NCBI GenBank assembly: GCA_937883785.1
Contig: CALGDE010000070.1
Span: forward strand, 1-47,634
Length of the DNA stretch: 47,634 nt
Direction of reading: 5' to 3'
Source of the DNA: an uncultured cyanobacterium
GTDB taxonomy: Bacteria > Cyanobacteriota > Cyanobacteriia > CACIAM-69d
Below are positions 1 to 8,939 of this stretch, one piece after another. The position numbers were made by a program, and so were the translations under genes. The number at the start of each line of letters is the position of its first letter. The stretch's first letter is position 1. A model generated the notes under the pieces. That model had not been told where the DNA came from. It saw only the letters and a list, made by a program, of their open reading frames with translations, and searched no databases.

Positions 1-461
1 TCGCAAGCGTGAATTGACCTTTCTAAATTGTCAGCGCGATCACCTCGAATTCGCACCTCCAGTACAACTGCCAATCTGTTTTGGACAATTGCCCAGTCGA
101 CGGGAAAGTCCTCACGGGTATAAACCTGTAAAGCTTGTTCATATGCGTGAATTGATCGTTCTAGATTGTCAGCGCGATCACCTCGGATTCGCCTTTTCAA
201 TGCGAGCGCCAGGCTATTTTGGAACATTGCCCACTGGAAGGGAAAATCCTCACGGGTATAAACCTGTAGAGCTTGTTCGCAAGCCTGAATAGGAATTTCT
301 AAATCGTCGGCGCGAGTATCTAGAGGAGAAAAGTTGCTGGAGTGATAGCAAGTTCCTTCAATCAGCTTTGCAATTCCTTCTGCTGTTTCTCTGTCTGTCT
401 CCCCAAAGCTCACCGCCATCAAAAGCCCCAGCAGCACTTGCTGAATCTGTTGCACATCCAT
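1..461 (-). CDS. TPR-repeat protein, N-terminal part (runs off the left edge)
   Basis: The minus strand is open from an ATG at 461 to the window edge, giving 153 codons with no stop. A strong ribosome binding site (GGAGG, about 9 bases upstream) supports the start. After about 65 residues of non-repeat N-terminus, the protein enters a 46-residue tandem repeat with the recurring words EQALQVYTREDFP, a WA..QN.LA helix and RIRGDRADNLE. This is the extended tetratricopeptide repeat common in large cyanobacterial TPR, TPR-CHAT and NB-ARC proteins. One full unit and most of a second are visible. The repeat is also seen in the DNA as a 138-bp periodicity (CACGGGTA at 113 and 251). The C-terminal effector domain, possibly CHAT, lies outside the window. 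It follows the DUF1822 gene on the same strand after 89 bases, so it is probably the last gene of that cluster. Confidence 0.85.
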   Translation of the reverse strand, partial: MDVQQIQQVLLGLLMAVSFGETDRETAEGIAKLIEGTCYHSSNFSPLDTRADDLEIPIQACEQALQVYTREDFPFQWAMFQNSLALALKRRIRGDRADNLERSIHAYEQALQVYTREDFPVDWAIVQNRLAVVLEVRIRGDRADNLERSIHAC

Positions 462-550
462 GATTTAAACCTCCAAAGTGAAAAGCTAAATTTGAGAAAC
501 AAAAATTAATCCAAACACTTAACCTCTCCCTTGTAAGTGGGAAGACGAAA

Positions 551-1324
551 TTACAGCGCTGCTATCTCTTGATCGAGTGCCTCAAAAATACGCTGGGCGA
601 ACTGCCGAGACGCCACACTTGCACCATCGTCCGTCTCCCGAGTAAGCACTGCCTGCTCCCGGTCCTCCAAATCCCGCGCCACCTGAAATGATCGCCGCCG
701 CTTATTCTCAGGTAGTTCCCAGTTCGCCTTAGCAAAGGTCTGTACAATACCGGCTCGCTGACCCTCGGGAATCTCCTCTGCTGCCAATAAACGCTCCAGC
801 GTCTCCACAGTAAACAAATAATCCACCATGGCATCCAGAGAAATCAGCCCCTCCAAAGGCACCGAATCCCCCTGAGCCTGCGCCAGCACAAACCCCGGCC
901 AGAACCCCAACAACCGCGCCGAACTTGAATCAGCCGCCGCCGCCGACTCCCAAGCGATCGCCAAACACCCAACCCGGTCCACCATCGCCTCCAACGGCAA
1001 CGCCACCGAATCCCCCCGCGTCAACCCAGGAGCGATCGCCCGACACTCCACCGCGCCAATGCCCGTCAAAAGCACATCCGCCACATCCTCCACAAACCTT
1101 AGGGGCGATCGCACCGCTGCCCGGTCCCAATCAATGGCGTAATGCTGGAGCTGAAAATAAGCCGCCCCCACCAACGTCGCCAAAGCATTTTCGCGCACCC
1201 GACCCGCGATCGCCCCATTAGGAGCCCCCGCCGCCAAAGCATCCGCCGCCTCTCTCATCCCAGTGGTGATAGGAATCGCGATCGGCAAAGTTTCGTTTGA
1301 GCCCAAATCCATTAACGTCATCAC
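551..1324 (-). CDS. DUF1822 family protein
   Basis: This protein of about 257 residues matches the layout I know for the cyanobacterial DUF1822 family. A helical N-terminus contains RENALATLVGAAYF. A central block has an acidic 'FVEDVADVLLTGIGAVECR' segment, and a 'LPLEAMVDRVGCLAIAWE' stretch is followed by 'ARLLGF'. No catalytic motif, signal peptide or membrane segment is seen, and the biochemical function of the family is unknown. The start is either GTG 1324 or ATG 1321. The ribosome binding site GGAGG is encoded inside the last codons of the upstream sigma-like gene, whose TAG ends at 1327, so the two genes are very probably translationally coupled. In other cyanobacteria these two families are frequently adjacent and lie near TPR or CHAT genes, as here. 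Confidence 0.82.
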   Translation of the reverse strand: MMTLMDLGSNETLPIAIPITTGMREAADALAAGAPNGAIAGRVRENALATLVGAAYFQLQHYAIDWDRAAVRSPLRFVEDVADVLLTGIGAVECRAIAPGLTRGDSVALPLEAMVDRVGCLAIAWESAAAADSSSARLLGFWPGFVLAQAQGDSVPLEGLISLDAMVDYLFTVETLERLLAAEEIPEGQRAGIVQTFAKANWELPENKRRRSFQVARDLEDREQAVLTRETDDGASVASRQFAQRIFEALDQEIAAL

Positions 1325-1326
1325 AC

Positions 1327-2160
1327 CTAACCTCCAAATAACTCTGAATCATTCGCCAAAAAATCCAACAGCAGCGGTTTAACCTTCGTGGTCCAGAAAT
1401 ACCCCACGGTTCCCGGTGCAATCCCATAGCGTTCAGCAATCTCGCGCAACTTCAGCCACTCTGGAGCCAGGCGATCGCGCAACACTACCTGAGCCGTAAT
1501 CTCTGGTCGCGCTTCAATCACTGAAATTGCTTTCAACTTTTTACCGGGGTCTGTCTCCACCCAATGTCGTAACCGCTCCAGGGCGATCGCAGCATCCGGC
1601 GCATCCGCCACCAACTCCATCGGATCTGACCATCCCTCATCGCTCAAAAACGGCTGAGCAATCTTAAATTTGGCTTGCTTGTCATCCTTCCAGTCATGCT
1701 GCAATCGCTTTTCGAGATAGCGATTCAACCAAGTTAACGGACTCGCCGGACCATCAGGATCGTAGGCTTTTTTCGCCGTCAACGGTGGCTCACAGATATT
1801 CCGAGAGAAGTACAGCCATGTTCGTGACAAAGCATCTTGATACTGCTCTTCGGATAGCTCCTCAGGCTTAGCTTTCAGTTTCTTCGAATCCTGAATTAGC
1901 TTCACCATTCGATCAAATAACTTCCGCCGTCGGCGATGCTTCGGAGGGAATTGCCCCATACACCGAGCCATCTCCCTCAGCTCCCCATGAATCGGATCAA
2001 TCTTTGAGTGATGCACAAATCGAGCGTTAGATAAGTGTTCACTCAATTGTGATTGATCTCCCAGTTCGCCGGGGGGCAAACCTAATAAGTCCCTATCTTC
2101 AGTGGGGTCAAAATCATCCTTAAACATCGGCGATCGCCCCCCAACGAAACGCCGTGTCAT
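1327..2160 (-). CDS. divergent sigma-70-like transcription factor
   Basis: This 277-residue protein looks like the cyanobacterial sigma-like proteins that accompany DUF1822. A middle segment (YQDALSRTWLYFSRNIC, then SPLTWLNRYLEKRLQHDW) resembles sigma region 2. The C-terminus (EWLKLREIAERYGIAPGTV, then KVKPLL) reads as a region 4 helix-turn-helix. It is too divergent to assign to an ECF or group 2 class by eye. The longest frame starts at ATG 2160 without a clear ribosome binding site. An internal ATG at 2127 (MFKDDFDP), preceded by a G-run and a HIP1 site, may be the true start. Its stop overlaps the ribosome binding site of the DUF1822 gene, and raf1 lies 102 bp upstream on the same strand. 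It may control its own small cluster; its targets are not visible. Confidence 0.75.
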   Translation of the reverse strand: MTRRFVGGRSPMFKDDFDPTEDRDLLGLPPGELGDQSQLSEHLSNARFVHHSKIDPIHGELREMARCMGQFPPKHRRRRKLFDRMVKLIQDSKKLKAKPEELSEEQYQDALSRTWLYFSRNICEPPLTAKKAYDPDGPASPLTWLNRYLEKRLQHDWKDDKQAKFKIAQPFLSDEGWSDPMELVADAPDAAIALERLRHWVETDPGKKLKAISVIEARPEITAQVVLRDRLAPEWLKLREIAERYGIAPGTVGYFWTTKVKPLLLDFLANDSELFGG

Positions 2161-2262
2161 ACTGTGAAAAATGTGGTGAAAGTGCCATAGGCTAACCCCA
2201 AATTTGCTCGCTACAAGGGGTCTATCAGCCGGGGCGATCGCAATTATGGAACTACGGGAAAT

Positions 2263-3447
2263 TTATTCCTCCACCTGCCACAATTCCTTAACCACTTCCT
2301 CATCGAATACCCGTTTCGGACGCAACACCAAAATCACCTTGCCAAGAATGGGCAACTCCGGCGGCGTTTCAAACCAAGCCAGCCGTAGCTCGCCCCCATC
2401 GTCCACAGCAAAATAACTATCCCGGTCCCAATCCTGCGCCTCCCGGTCGATCGCCACCAACACCTCTTCCTTGGGAGTGTTCTCATCCGCATTAGGCAGC
2501 AGAGCACTATCACAGAGCACCGTCACCGGATCGCCCGAATTCATCAATATCTGCCAATTGGGCAGCGCCACCCAAGCGCCCATTCCCGAGAAGTGAACAA
2601 TATCGAACTCCCCTTCGGTATCTAAAAATGGCACCGCCGTCAGCGCCGATGCCTCCATGGGCAACTGTCCCGCCACCGGCAAAATTCGGGGCACCTCCAT
2701 CGCCGACTCCAACCGGAAATTGGGCAATCGCGGAGCTGGCTGATTGCGCACCACCGTAAAGTCCGTTAACAGCGCCTCAATTTTTCGCCGTGCCGTACTG
2801 GAGGACACAAACCTTAGCGCCTGGGCAATCAGACGCGATCGCTCCTGCAAATCCGACTTTTGCCGCGCCAACCGCCAACATTGATAGGCCGCCGCATCCC
2901 CCGGGTCATCTTCAAATCCATCTGGCAAATCTCGCAAATAGCGAAATTCTTTCAACGCCCGCGCCACTTCCCGCGCCTCATCGCAATCCAATCCCCGCTG
3001 CATCGCCAACGTCGCCGCCGCCACGCGGTCGCTCTCCGTCAAAATGCGCAGCTCATAGAGCACATCGCTGCCGCGCCCCTCAAAAAACGCCACGATATCG
3101 TCATCGGCGCCACCACGCACCAAACTCTGAAACACCTGAGCCGCCACAATCACCAAATTCTGGTGAGTCGCCTCAAACCCCGTCGCCTCAAAAATATCCA
3201 CCGGCGTCAGCCCCGACTGCTGAAGCTGCAAACAGCTCTGTCCCCAGTCCACCCAAGATCCCTCCTTTTTGCGTAGCTGCCCCAGAAGGCGATCGCTCTC
3301 GCTCGCGGGAATCTCATCCACCGGCTTCTGAAACCCCTGAGGCGCAGGAGGCTGGCTCGACGGCTGGCTCGATGACGGTGAAAAACCAACCCCAGAGGGC
3401 AACCCCGGCCGCTGCTTCCGATTTCGACGCTGACGAGACTTGCTCAT
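2263..3447 (-). CDS. raf1: RuBisCO accumulation factor 1 (Raf1)
   Basis: Raf1 is a dimeric assembly chaperone that brackets RbcL dimers and helps build the RbcL8 core before RbcS binds. The 394-residue length fits the family. After a basic, proline-rich, disordered leader of about 45 residues comes the alpha domain with family-typical words: LRKKEGSWVDWG, IFEATGFE, GRGSDVLYELRIL, then PGDAAAYQCWRLARQKSDLQERSRLI. An interdomain linker follows near residue 250 and then the beta-sheet dimerisation domain, which includes FDIVHFSGMGAWVALP. The protein is cytosolic or carboxysome-associated. The start is ATG 3447. The TGA-side neighbour 102 bp downstream is the sigma-like gene. The two are co-oriented but need not be co-transcribed. 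No rbc genes are in the window. Confidence 0.93.
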   Translation of the reverse strand: MSKSRQRRNRKQRPGLPSGVGFSPSSSQPSSQPPAPQGFQKPVDEIPASESDRLLGQLRKKEGSWVDWGQSCLQLQQSGLTPVDIFEATGFEATHQNLVIVAAQVFQSLVRGGADDDIVAFFEGRGSDVLYELRILTESDRVAAATLAMQRGLDCDEAREVARALKEFRYLRDLPDGFEDDPGDAAAYQCWRLARQKSDLQERSRLIAQALRFVSSSTARRKIEALLTDFTVVRNQPAPRLPNFRLESAMEVPRILPVAGQLPMEASALTAVPFLDTEGEFDIVHFSGMGAWVALPNWQILMNSGDPVTVLCDSALLPNADENTPKEEVLVAIDREAQDWDRDSYFAVDDGGELRLAWFETPPELPILGKVILVLRPKRVFDEEVVKELWQVEE

Positions 3448-3849
3448 AAAAGACCAACTAAGTAAACGATGGAAATAGGGTAGGGTAAGTATTAGTGCCT
3501 AATTCTCCGAAAAATATTTCAAGGAAATGAGCCGTAATAGGTCCATTTCAGCTGAAATTTTTATTTGAGGGGTTCTAAAGACACCTTAGGGATGAAAAAC
3601 ACGGAGATTCTTTTTCGTGCCCATTTCAAAACCCACGTAAAGATATAATAGGCGATGGCCCAGCGGTAGCTATTAATACGACCAATCATGTTGGTCAAAA
3701 AATAGCTCTTTATGAACAGCAATTCTAGGTTCAAGAGAATTATTGTTTTTAAAGGTGTGTAACACGCCAACTTCACGCTATCAGCCCCATATTGCTGAAC
3801 GCCTTCATTGAGTTCCCCGACCTAGATTTCCCACGTATAAAACCCGTTT
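3448..3849. other. intergenic region between raf1 and ndhA
   Basis: This 402-bp divergent intergenic space should hold the promoters of raf1 (minus) and ndhA (plus). A 71-codon hydrophobic frame exists on the minus strand (3561-3776), but it has no recognisable family and no convincing ribosome binding site, so I do not call it. No RNA gene or repeat was seen. Confidence 0.5.
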
Positions 3850-4968
3850 ATGTCACCAGGAATCGACTTACAGGGCAGCTTTATTCAACTGCTAACCAGC
3901 CTAGGACTGCCACCCCAGCTGGCTAAGGTGGTTTGGATTCCCCTTCCCCTGTTGCTAATGCTAATTGCCGCCACCGTTGGCGTGCTTGTGGTGGTATGGC
4001 TAGAGCGTAAAATTTCCGCCGCCGCTCAGCAGCGTGTGGGTCCCGAATACGCTGGTCCCTTGGGAACCCTGCAACCGGTGGCTGATGGACTAAAGCTTTT
4101 ATTCAAGGAAGACATTATTCCTGCCCAAGCTGACCCCTGGCTGTTCAGTATTGGTCCCGCACTAGTGGTTGTCCCGGTCTTTCTGTCCTATCTCATCATT
4201 CCGTTTGGACAGAACCTGAATATTACTGACCTGGGCTTAGGCGTGTTTTTATGGATTGCCCTATCCAGTGTTGCTCCGGTGGGGCTGCTGATGTCGGGCT
4301 ATTCTTCCAACAATAAATATTCCCTGTTGGGTGGACTTCGAGCCGCAGCACAGTCCATCAGCTATGAAATTCCTTTGGCTTTGGCGGTGTTGGCGATCGT
4401 GATGATGTCCAACTCCCTAAGCACCGTTGACATCGTTGGTCAGCAATCTGGCTATGGAATTCTGGGCTGGAATATCTGGCGCCAGCCGGTGGGCTTTTTG
4501 ATTTTCTGGGTTGCAGCATTGGCGGAATGTGAGCGTCTTCCCTTTGACCTTCCGGAAGCAGAGGAGGAGTTGGTAGCTGGTTATCAAACTGAATATGGCG
4601 GTATGCGTTTCGCCTTGTTCTACTTGGGTTCCTACGTCAACTTGATTCTTTCTGCTTTATTGGTGGCGGTTTTATATTTGGGAGGCTGGGAACTGCCGAT
4701 TTCTGTGGATTGGATTACCAGTCTGCTGGGACTGGATCCAGCCACGCCCTGGCTACAGGTCATCACCGCATCCTTGGGAATCACCATGGTGGTGCTAAAG
4801 GCTTATCTATTGGTCTTCCTGGCTGTGCTGCTGCGTTGGACTGTACCGCGTGTGCGCATTGACCAACTGTTGGACTTAGGTTGGAAGTTTTTGCTCCCTG
4901 TGGCATTGGTCAACCTATTGCTTACTGCCGCTTTGAAAATTACATTTCCTGCATTTTTCGGCGGATAA
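3850..4968 (+). CDS. ndhA: NAD(P)H-quinone oxidoreductase subunit 1 (NdhA)
   Basis: NdhA is the membrane subunit of cyanobacterial NDH-1 that forms much of the plastoquinone-binding site at the junction with the peripheral arm. It is the homologue of bacterial NuoH. The 372-residue protein has about eight transmembrane helices and the family words [57 protein letters not shown] and [10 protein letters not shown]. These are the conserved acidic and arginine-rich loops facing the quinone chamber. ATG 3850 gives the usual N-terminus ([11 protein letters not shown]), although no strong ribosome binding site precedes it. It is the first gene of the ndhA-I-G-E cluster, whose members are all on the plus strand with short gaps. 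Confidence 0.97.
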   Translation: MSPGIDLQGSFIQLLTSLGLPPQLAKVVWIPLPLLLMLIAATVGVLVVVWLERKISAAAQQRVGPEYAGPLGTLQPVADGLKLLFKEDIIPAQADPWLFSIGPALVVVPVFLSYLIIPFGQNLNITDLGLGVFLWIALSSVAPVGLLMSGYSSNNKYSLLGGLRAAAQSISYEIPLALAVLAIVMMSNSLSTVDIVGQQSGYGILGWNIWRQPVGFLIFWVAALAECERLPFDLPEAEEELVAGYQTEYGGMRFALFYLGSYVNLILSALLVAVLYLGGWELPISVDWITSLLGLDPATPWLQVITASLGITMVVLKAYLLVFLAVLLRWTVPRVRIDQLLDLGWKFLLPVALVNLLLTAALKITFPAFFGG

Positions 4969-5128
4969 AGGTGGGGTTTAAATCCGATGATGATTAGCGG
5001 AACTGATATTAAACGCGCTGATTTTGCGGATCAGTTTTATTGACTTTATCGGTAGATTTTTAACCTTTCTTTATTCCGAAATTGAACTAACCTGGTATAA
5101 ATACCCAGCCAGAGAGTGAGTCGCCCCC

Positions 5129-5737
5129 ATGCTGAAATTCCTCAAGAAAGTTGGTGATTACGCAACCGAAGCCGCCCAAGCCGCAAAGTATATTGGTCAG
5201 GGTCTGTCGGTCACCTTTGACCATATGCAGCGTCGCCCGGTAACGGTGCAATATCCCTACGAAAAGTTAGTGCCGTCGGAGCGCTACCGGGGGCGAATTC
5301 ACTTTGAATACGACAAATGTATTGCGTGCGAAGTTTGCGTGCGAGTATGTCCAATTAATTTGCCGGTTGTGGATTACGAGTACAACAAGGCAGCACGAAA
5401 GAAAGAATTAAAGAGCTACAGCATCGACTTTGGTGTTTGTATCTTTTGCGGTAATTGTGTTGAGTATTGCCCCACTAACTGTCTATCAATGACGGAAGAG
5501 TACGAGTTGTCGTCCTATGATCGTCACGATTTGAACTTTGATAATGTGGCTCTGGGGCGCTTGCCTTACAAGGTGACTGATGATCCGATGGTGACGCCTC
5601 TGCGAGAGCTGGCTTATTTACCCAAAGGTGCGATGGATCCCCACGGTGTGCCTGACAGTGCCCGTCGTGCTGGATTGCGCCCTGAAGAAATCATCGAAAA
5701 GGAGAGCGCTGAAGCGCCCGCTGAGGTGGAGTCGTAA
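5129..5737 (+). CDS. ndhI: NAD(P)H-quinone oxidoreductase subunit I, 4Fe-4S protein
   Basis: NdhI carries the two [4Fe-4S] clusters that pass electrons towards plastoquinone in the connecting part of NDH-1. The 202-residue protein has both ferredoxin motifs. [12 protein letters not shown] has cysteines at 64, 67, 70 and 74. [12 protein letters not shown] has cysteines at 104, 107, 110 and 114. The N-terminus is amphipathic and the C-terminal tail after about residue 180 is acidic. ATG 5129 gives the normal family start. The gene follows ndhA by 160 bp and precedes ndhG by 72 bp, the usual cyanobacterial order. Confidence 0.97.
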   Translation: MLKFLKKVGDYATEAAQAAKYIGQGLSVTFDHMQRRPVTVQYPYEKLVPSERYRGRIHFEYDKCIACEVCVRVCPINLPVVDYEYNKAARKKELKSYSIDFGVCIFCGNCVEYCPTNCLSMTEEYELSSYDRHDLNFDNVALGRLPYKVTDDPMVTPLRELAYLPKGAMDPHGVPDSARRAGLRPEEIIEKESAEAPAEVES

Positions 5738-5809
5738 GGCTTGACTGTGAAGGTGGGATTCGAAGCTTGTAACTGATTTAGGAATTATCTGGAAACTAGA
5801 GAGGGCATT

Positions 5810-6406
5810 GTGAATCTGAGTGAGGGCGTTCAGCTAGTTTCTTTTGGGATTTTGACGTTTCTAATGCTAGGGGCAGCGCTGGGGGTGGTTTTGTCCCCAA
5901 GCGTTGTGTATTCAGCATTTTTGCTGGGACTGACGTTTTCCAGCATGGCGGGGTTGTATTTGTTGCTGAACGCAGATTTTGTTGCCGCTGCGCAAATTCT
6001 GGTTTACGTGGGCGCAGTTAATGTATTGATTTTGTTCGGGGTGATGCTGGTCAACAAGCGCCAGGATTACCGGAAGGAGACTGGGCTGCTATTGCGTCAA
6101 TTGCTGACGGCGGTGGTTTGTTTTGGCTTGTTTGCCCTATTGGGAGCGGTGACGGTGATTACGCCGTGGCAAATTGCTGAAGGGGTGACGCGAGTTGATT
6201 CTTCTGTGATTGCCCTGGCGAAACATTTGTTTAGTGATTATCTCCTGCCCTTTGAGGTGGCGTCGGTGCTGCTGCTTATGGCAATGATTGGGGCGATCGT
6301 TTTGGCTCGACGGGACTTGTTAATGGAAGACCCAGAGACGGGTATGCCTGCTGAGACAGAGCTTGCACTGCCGGAGCGTCCACGGGAGACGGTGGTTAGC
6401 GAGTAG
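5810..6406 (+). CDS. ndhG: NAD(P)H-quinone oxidoreductase subunit 6 (NdhG)
   Basis: NdhG is a small membrane subunit of NDH-1, homologous to NuoJ. The 198-residue protein shows five hydrophobic helices. One contains the conserved 'AAAQILVYVGAVNVLILFGVM' region, where NuoJ has its pi-bulge helix. The C-terminal 40 residues are polar and acidic, as in other cyanobacterial NdhG proteins. The start is GTG 5810, preceded by a purine-rich GAGAGGG, and begins at the normal family N-terminus. It lies third in the ndhA-I-G-E cluster, 104 bp before ndhE. Confidence 0.96.
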   Translation: MNLSEGVQLVSFGILTFLMLGAALGVVLSPSVVYSAFLLGLTFSSMAGLYLLLNADFVAAAQILVYVGAVNVLILFGVMLVNKRQDYRKETGLLLRQLLTAVVCFGLFALLGAVTVITPWQIAEGVTRVDSSVIALAKHLFSDYLLPFEVASVLLLMAMIGAIVLARRDLLMEDPETGMPAETELALPERPRETVVSE

Positions 6407-6510
6407 GGTTTTACTGAAAGATTGGGCGATTTTTTGAACTGTCCAGTCTTTCAAATCAAGTTTTTCAATCAATTTTTTTTAGGTCAACGTTTACTGGGGG
6501 TTGTTGAGGG

Positions 6511-6816
6511 ATGGAGCTAAATTATTTTTTGTTGGTGGCGGCGGCGCTGTTTTGCATTGGCATCTACGGTTTGGTAACCAGTCGTAATGCTATTCGTGTT
6601 TTGATGTCCATTGAGCTGATGCTAAATGCGGTCAACTTGAATTTGATGGCATTCTCTAATTTTCTGGATCCTGACGATATCCGAGGTCAGGTTTTCTCCG
6701 TGTTTGTAATTACGATCGCCGCCGCAGAGGCAGCGGTGGGTTTGGCGATTGTGCTGGCGATTTACCGCAACCGAGATACGGTAGATATGGAGCAATTCAA
6801 TTTGCTGAAGTGGTAG
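6511..6816 (+). CDS. ndhE: NAD(P)H-quinone oxidoreductase subunit 4L (NdhE)
   Basis: NdhE is the NuoK homologue, a three-helix subunit of the NDH-1 proton-pumping arm. The 101-residue length is exactly typical. The sequence contains the conserved helix word '[20 protein letters not shown]', with its buried glutamate, and '[20 protein letters not shown]' with the second conserved glutamate. ATG 6511 is preceded by a GGGGGTTGTTGAGGG purine-rich stretch. It is the last ndh gene of the cluster. NAD kinase starts 27 bp after its stop and may be read through. Confidence 0.97.
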   Translation: MELNYFLLVAAALFCIGIYGLVTSRNAIRVLMSIELMLNAVNLNLMAFSNFLDPDDIRGQVFSVFVITIAAAEAAVGLAIVLAIYRNRDTVDMEQFNLLKW

Positions 6817-6843
6817 CGATCGCCCCAGTGAACGGAGGCAGCG

Positions 6844-7788
6844 TTGGAATTAAACCAAGTCATCATTGCCTACAAAGCCGGTGACTCCTTGAGTAAGAAG
6901 TGGGCTGAGCGGTCTGCCCATGAGTTGGAGGCGCTGGGATGTAAGGTTTTGTTTGGTCCGAGCGGTCCGAAAGATAATCCTTATCCGGTTTTCCTGGCAT
7001 CCGCTGGGCAAAAAATTGATCTGGCGGTGGTGCTGGGAGGAGACGGTACTGCCCTTGCCGCAGCACGCCAGTTAGCGCCAGAAAAAATTCCTATTTTGGC
7101 GGTTAATATTGGCGGTCATTTAGGCTTCTTAACGGAGTCCTTTGAGCATTTTCAGGAATCAAAGGACGTTTGGGACCGGCTGCTATCAGATCGATTTGCC
7201 GTGCAAAAGCGGATGATGGCTCAGGCTCAGGTGATTGATGGACCCACCTTAGATAAAGATGGCGGCGGTCATCAGGGAGAGGGCGATCGCGGGGAGATTT
7301 TCCTGGCATTGAACGAAGTGTGCGTTCGAGGATGCGTGGATGACCATCTAACGACGACCATTTTGGAAATGGAAATTGACGGGGAAATTGTGGACCAATA
7401 CCACGGCGACGGGCTACTGGTATCCACCCCCAGCGGCTCCACCTGTTACAACGTGTCTGCCAACGGTCCCATTGTTCATCCTGGAATGGAAGCGCTGGTA
7501 GTTAGCCCCATTTGTCCCCTAAGTTTGTCCAGTCGCCCCATTGTGTTACCCCCCGCCGCCCGGGTAAGCATTTGGCCACTGGCCAACTACGACCTAACCA
7601 TCCGCCTTTGGGCAGACGGCGTCCTCGCTACAAGTATTTGGCCGGGACAGCGAGTGGATGTACGCCAGGCAAAATGTGACGCTCAATTTATTATTCTTCG
7701 GGATAACTATTCCTACTTCAAAACCCTGCGGGAAAAGCTGCTGTGGGCAGGCACTCGTATTCAGTACGGGGGCAATCCTTACAACTAA
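6844..7788 (+). CDS. nadK: NAD kinase
   Basis: It phosphorylates NAD to NADP using ATP or polyphosphate, supplying the NADP pool used by photosynthesis and by NDH-1. The 314-residue protein has the diagnostic GGDGT motif (residues 65-69), followed by NIGGHLGFLTE. The conserved 'STPSGSTCYNVSANGPIVHP' block carries the second nucleotide-binding segment. An acidic insertion at about residues 135-150 (DKDGGGHQGEGDRGE) is somewhat longer than in bacterial minimal forms. The start is TTG 6844, with an AACGGAGG ribosome binding site 7 bases upstream. Its position directly after ndhE suggests transcription with the ndh cluster. Confidence 0.94.
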   Translation: MELNQVIIAYKAGDSLSKKWAERSAHELEALGCKVLFGPSGPKDNPYPVFLASAGQKIDLAVVLGGDGTALAAARQLAPEKIPILAVNIGGHLGFLTESFEHFQESKDVWDRLLSDRFAVQKRMMAQAQVIDGPTLDKDGGGHQGEGDRGEIFLALNEVCVRGCVDDHLTTTILEMEIDGEIVDQYHGDGLLVSTPSGSTCYNVSANGPIVHPGMEALVVSPICPLSLSSRPIVLPPAARVSIWPLANYDLTIRLWADGVLATSIWPGQRVDVRQAKCDAQFIILRDNYSYFKTLREKLLWAGTRIQYGGNPYN

Positions 7789-7814
7789 ACTGCTGGCGGG
7801 AGACTAGCGGGAAA

Positions 7815-7856
7815 CTGAGACGCAACATATTCAGACGCAACATATCCACGTCTCAG
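7815..7856. terminator. bidirectional hairpin between nadK and sppA
   Basis: The perfect inverted repeat CTGAGACG (7815-7822) / CGTCTCAG (7849-7856) lies between two convergent genes. Its 26-base loop is itself a tandem pair of 15-mers (7819-7833 and 7834-7848, one mismatch). There is no clear T-run, so termination is an inference from position. Confidence 0.45.
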
Positions 7857-7872
7857 CTCCCCAGCCCTCAGC

Positions 7873-8688
7873 CTAGGGGCGATACATCCAAAGGGGAACG
7901 CCGTTGGTTTCTAGTTCAAAGCCCACCGTGTCGAGGCTGTTGCTTAAGCGCGAGTTGAAACGGGAGTCGGTGATGCGATTCAGAAGGGATTTCTTCTCCT
8001 CAATGGTGGTCACCTCCACCTTTTCAGGATCCAGTTCCGTTAGCTCCGCCAGCCATTTCTTAGCCTCTGCTTCACTGCCCAGTCGATCCACCACGCCCAT
8101 TTCCTTGGCTTGGGCTCCGGTGAAAATGCGCCCGTCGGCAAAGGTTCTTACGGTGTCTTCGGACAGGTTGCGCCCAGTGGCCACCGTGCCTACAAACTGC
8201 CCGTAGCTGTCGTCGATTAGGGACTGCAAGATATTGCGCTCTTCGTCCGTTAGCTCCCGATCAAAGGACAAAATATCTTTGTAGGGACCAGACTTAATAA
8301 CCTTGAAAGACACCCCCACTTTGTCCAGAAGTTTTTCCAGGTTATTGCCGCGAATAATGACGCCGATGCTGCCGGTGATGGTGCCGGGGTTGGCGACGAT
8401 GTGGTGGGCCCCCATGGCAATGTAGATGCCGCCTGATGCTGAAATATTGCCAAAGCTGGCGACGATTTTGACGGTTTTGCCCAGCTCACACAAGGCGTCA
8501 TAAATTTCCTGGGAGTCGCCCACGGTGCCGCCGGGGCTATCGATACGTAACAGTAGTCCAGGATATTTGCGTTCCTTGACGGTTTCCAAGGCTTTTAAAA
8601 CCCGCTTACGGGTGCCGCTGGCGATCGCCCCTGTCACCTCAATGCGTGCCAACTGTTTCCGACGCTTCCGTTTAAACGGCCAAACCAT
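7873..8688 (-). CDS. sppA: signal peptide peptidase SppA, short form (S49 family)
   Basis: This is an S49-family serine protease with a Ser-Lys dyad that degrades cleaved signal peptides and possibly other membrane proteins. The 271-residue, single-domain length fits the short SppA type. The sequence shows LLRIDSPGGTVGDSQEIY, then the nucleophile region NISASGGIYI (Ser85), then TGSIGVI and the general-base region KSGPYKDI (Lys137 the likely catalytic residue). A basic N-terminus (VWPFKRKRRKQ) is not followed by a membrane helix, so anchoring is not evident. The start is ATG 8688. It is convergent with nadK, and the two are separated by a hairpin. Confidence 0.92.
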   Translation of the reverse strand: MVWPFKRKRRKQLARIEVTGAIASGTRKRVLKALETVKERKYPGLLLRIDSPGGTVGDSQEIYDALCELGKTVKIVASFGNISASGGIYIAMGAHHIVANPGTITGSIGVIIRGNNLEKLLDKVGVSFKVIKSGPYKDILSFDRELTDEERNILQSLIDDSYGQFVGTVATGRNLSEDTVRTFADGRIFTGAQAKEMGVVDRLGSEAEAKKWLAELTELDPEKVEVTTIEEKKSLLNRITDSRFNSRLSNSLDTVGFELETNGVPLWMYRP

Positions 8689-8939
8689 GCCTAACTCCTA
8701 ACTTGACAAGGAATCTTTCGTTGCGATTCCCATAAGGTGATTCCCATAGGGCGATACATATTCTAACGACTTATAGGGTCTGTACACGTTTTAGTCCCAA
8801 GCTTTAGGACCGCTATGGCTAGGGTGCTAGCATACGGCTAATAAATGCCATTTGAAATGACTATTCTCAGCTAAGTTCGCTGACTTTTTTAGCTAGGATC
8901 ACCGCTTCGGCCACTATTACAAATTGCCTCTGTTCTGCT

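Noticed and set aside
14-292. A plus-strand 92-codon frame with an internal repeat
   Set aside because: It is the antisense shadow of the TPR-repeat gene on the minus strand. The apparent protein repeat simply mirrors the TPR periodicity.
3561-3776. A hydrophobic 71-codon minus-strand frame between raf1 and ndhA
   Set aside because: It has no family resemblance and no ribosome binding site, and its AT-rich composition fits chance.
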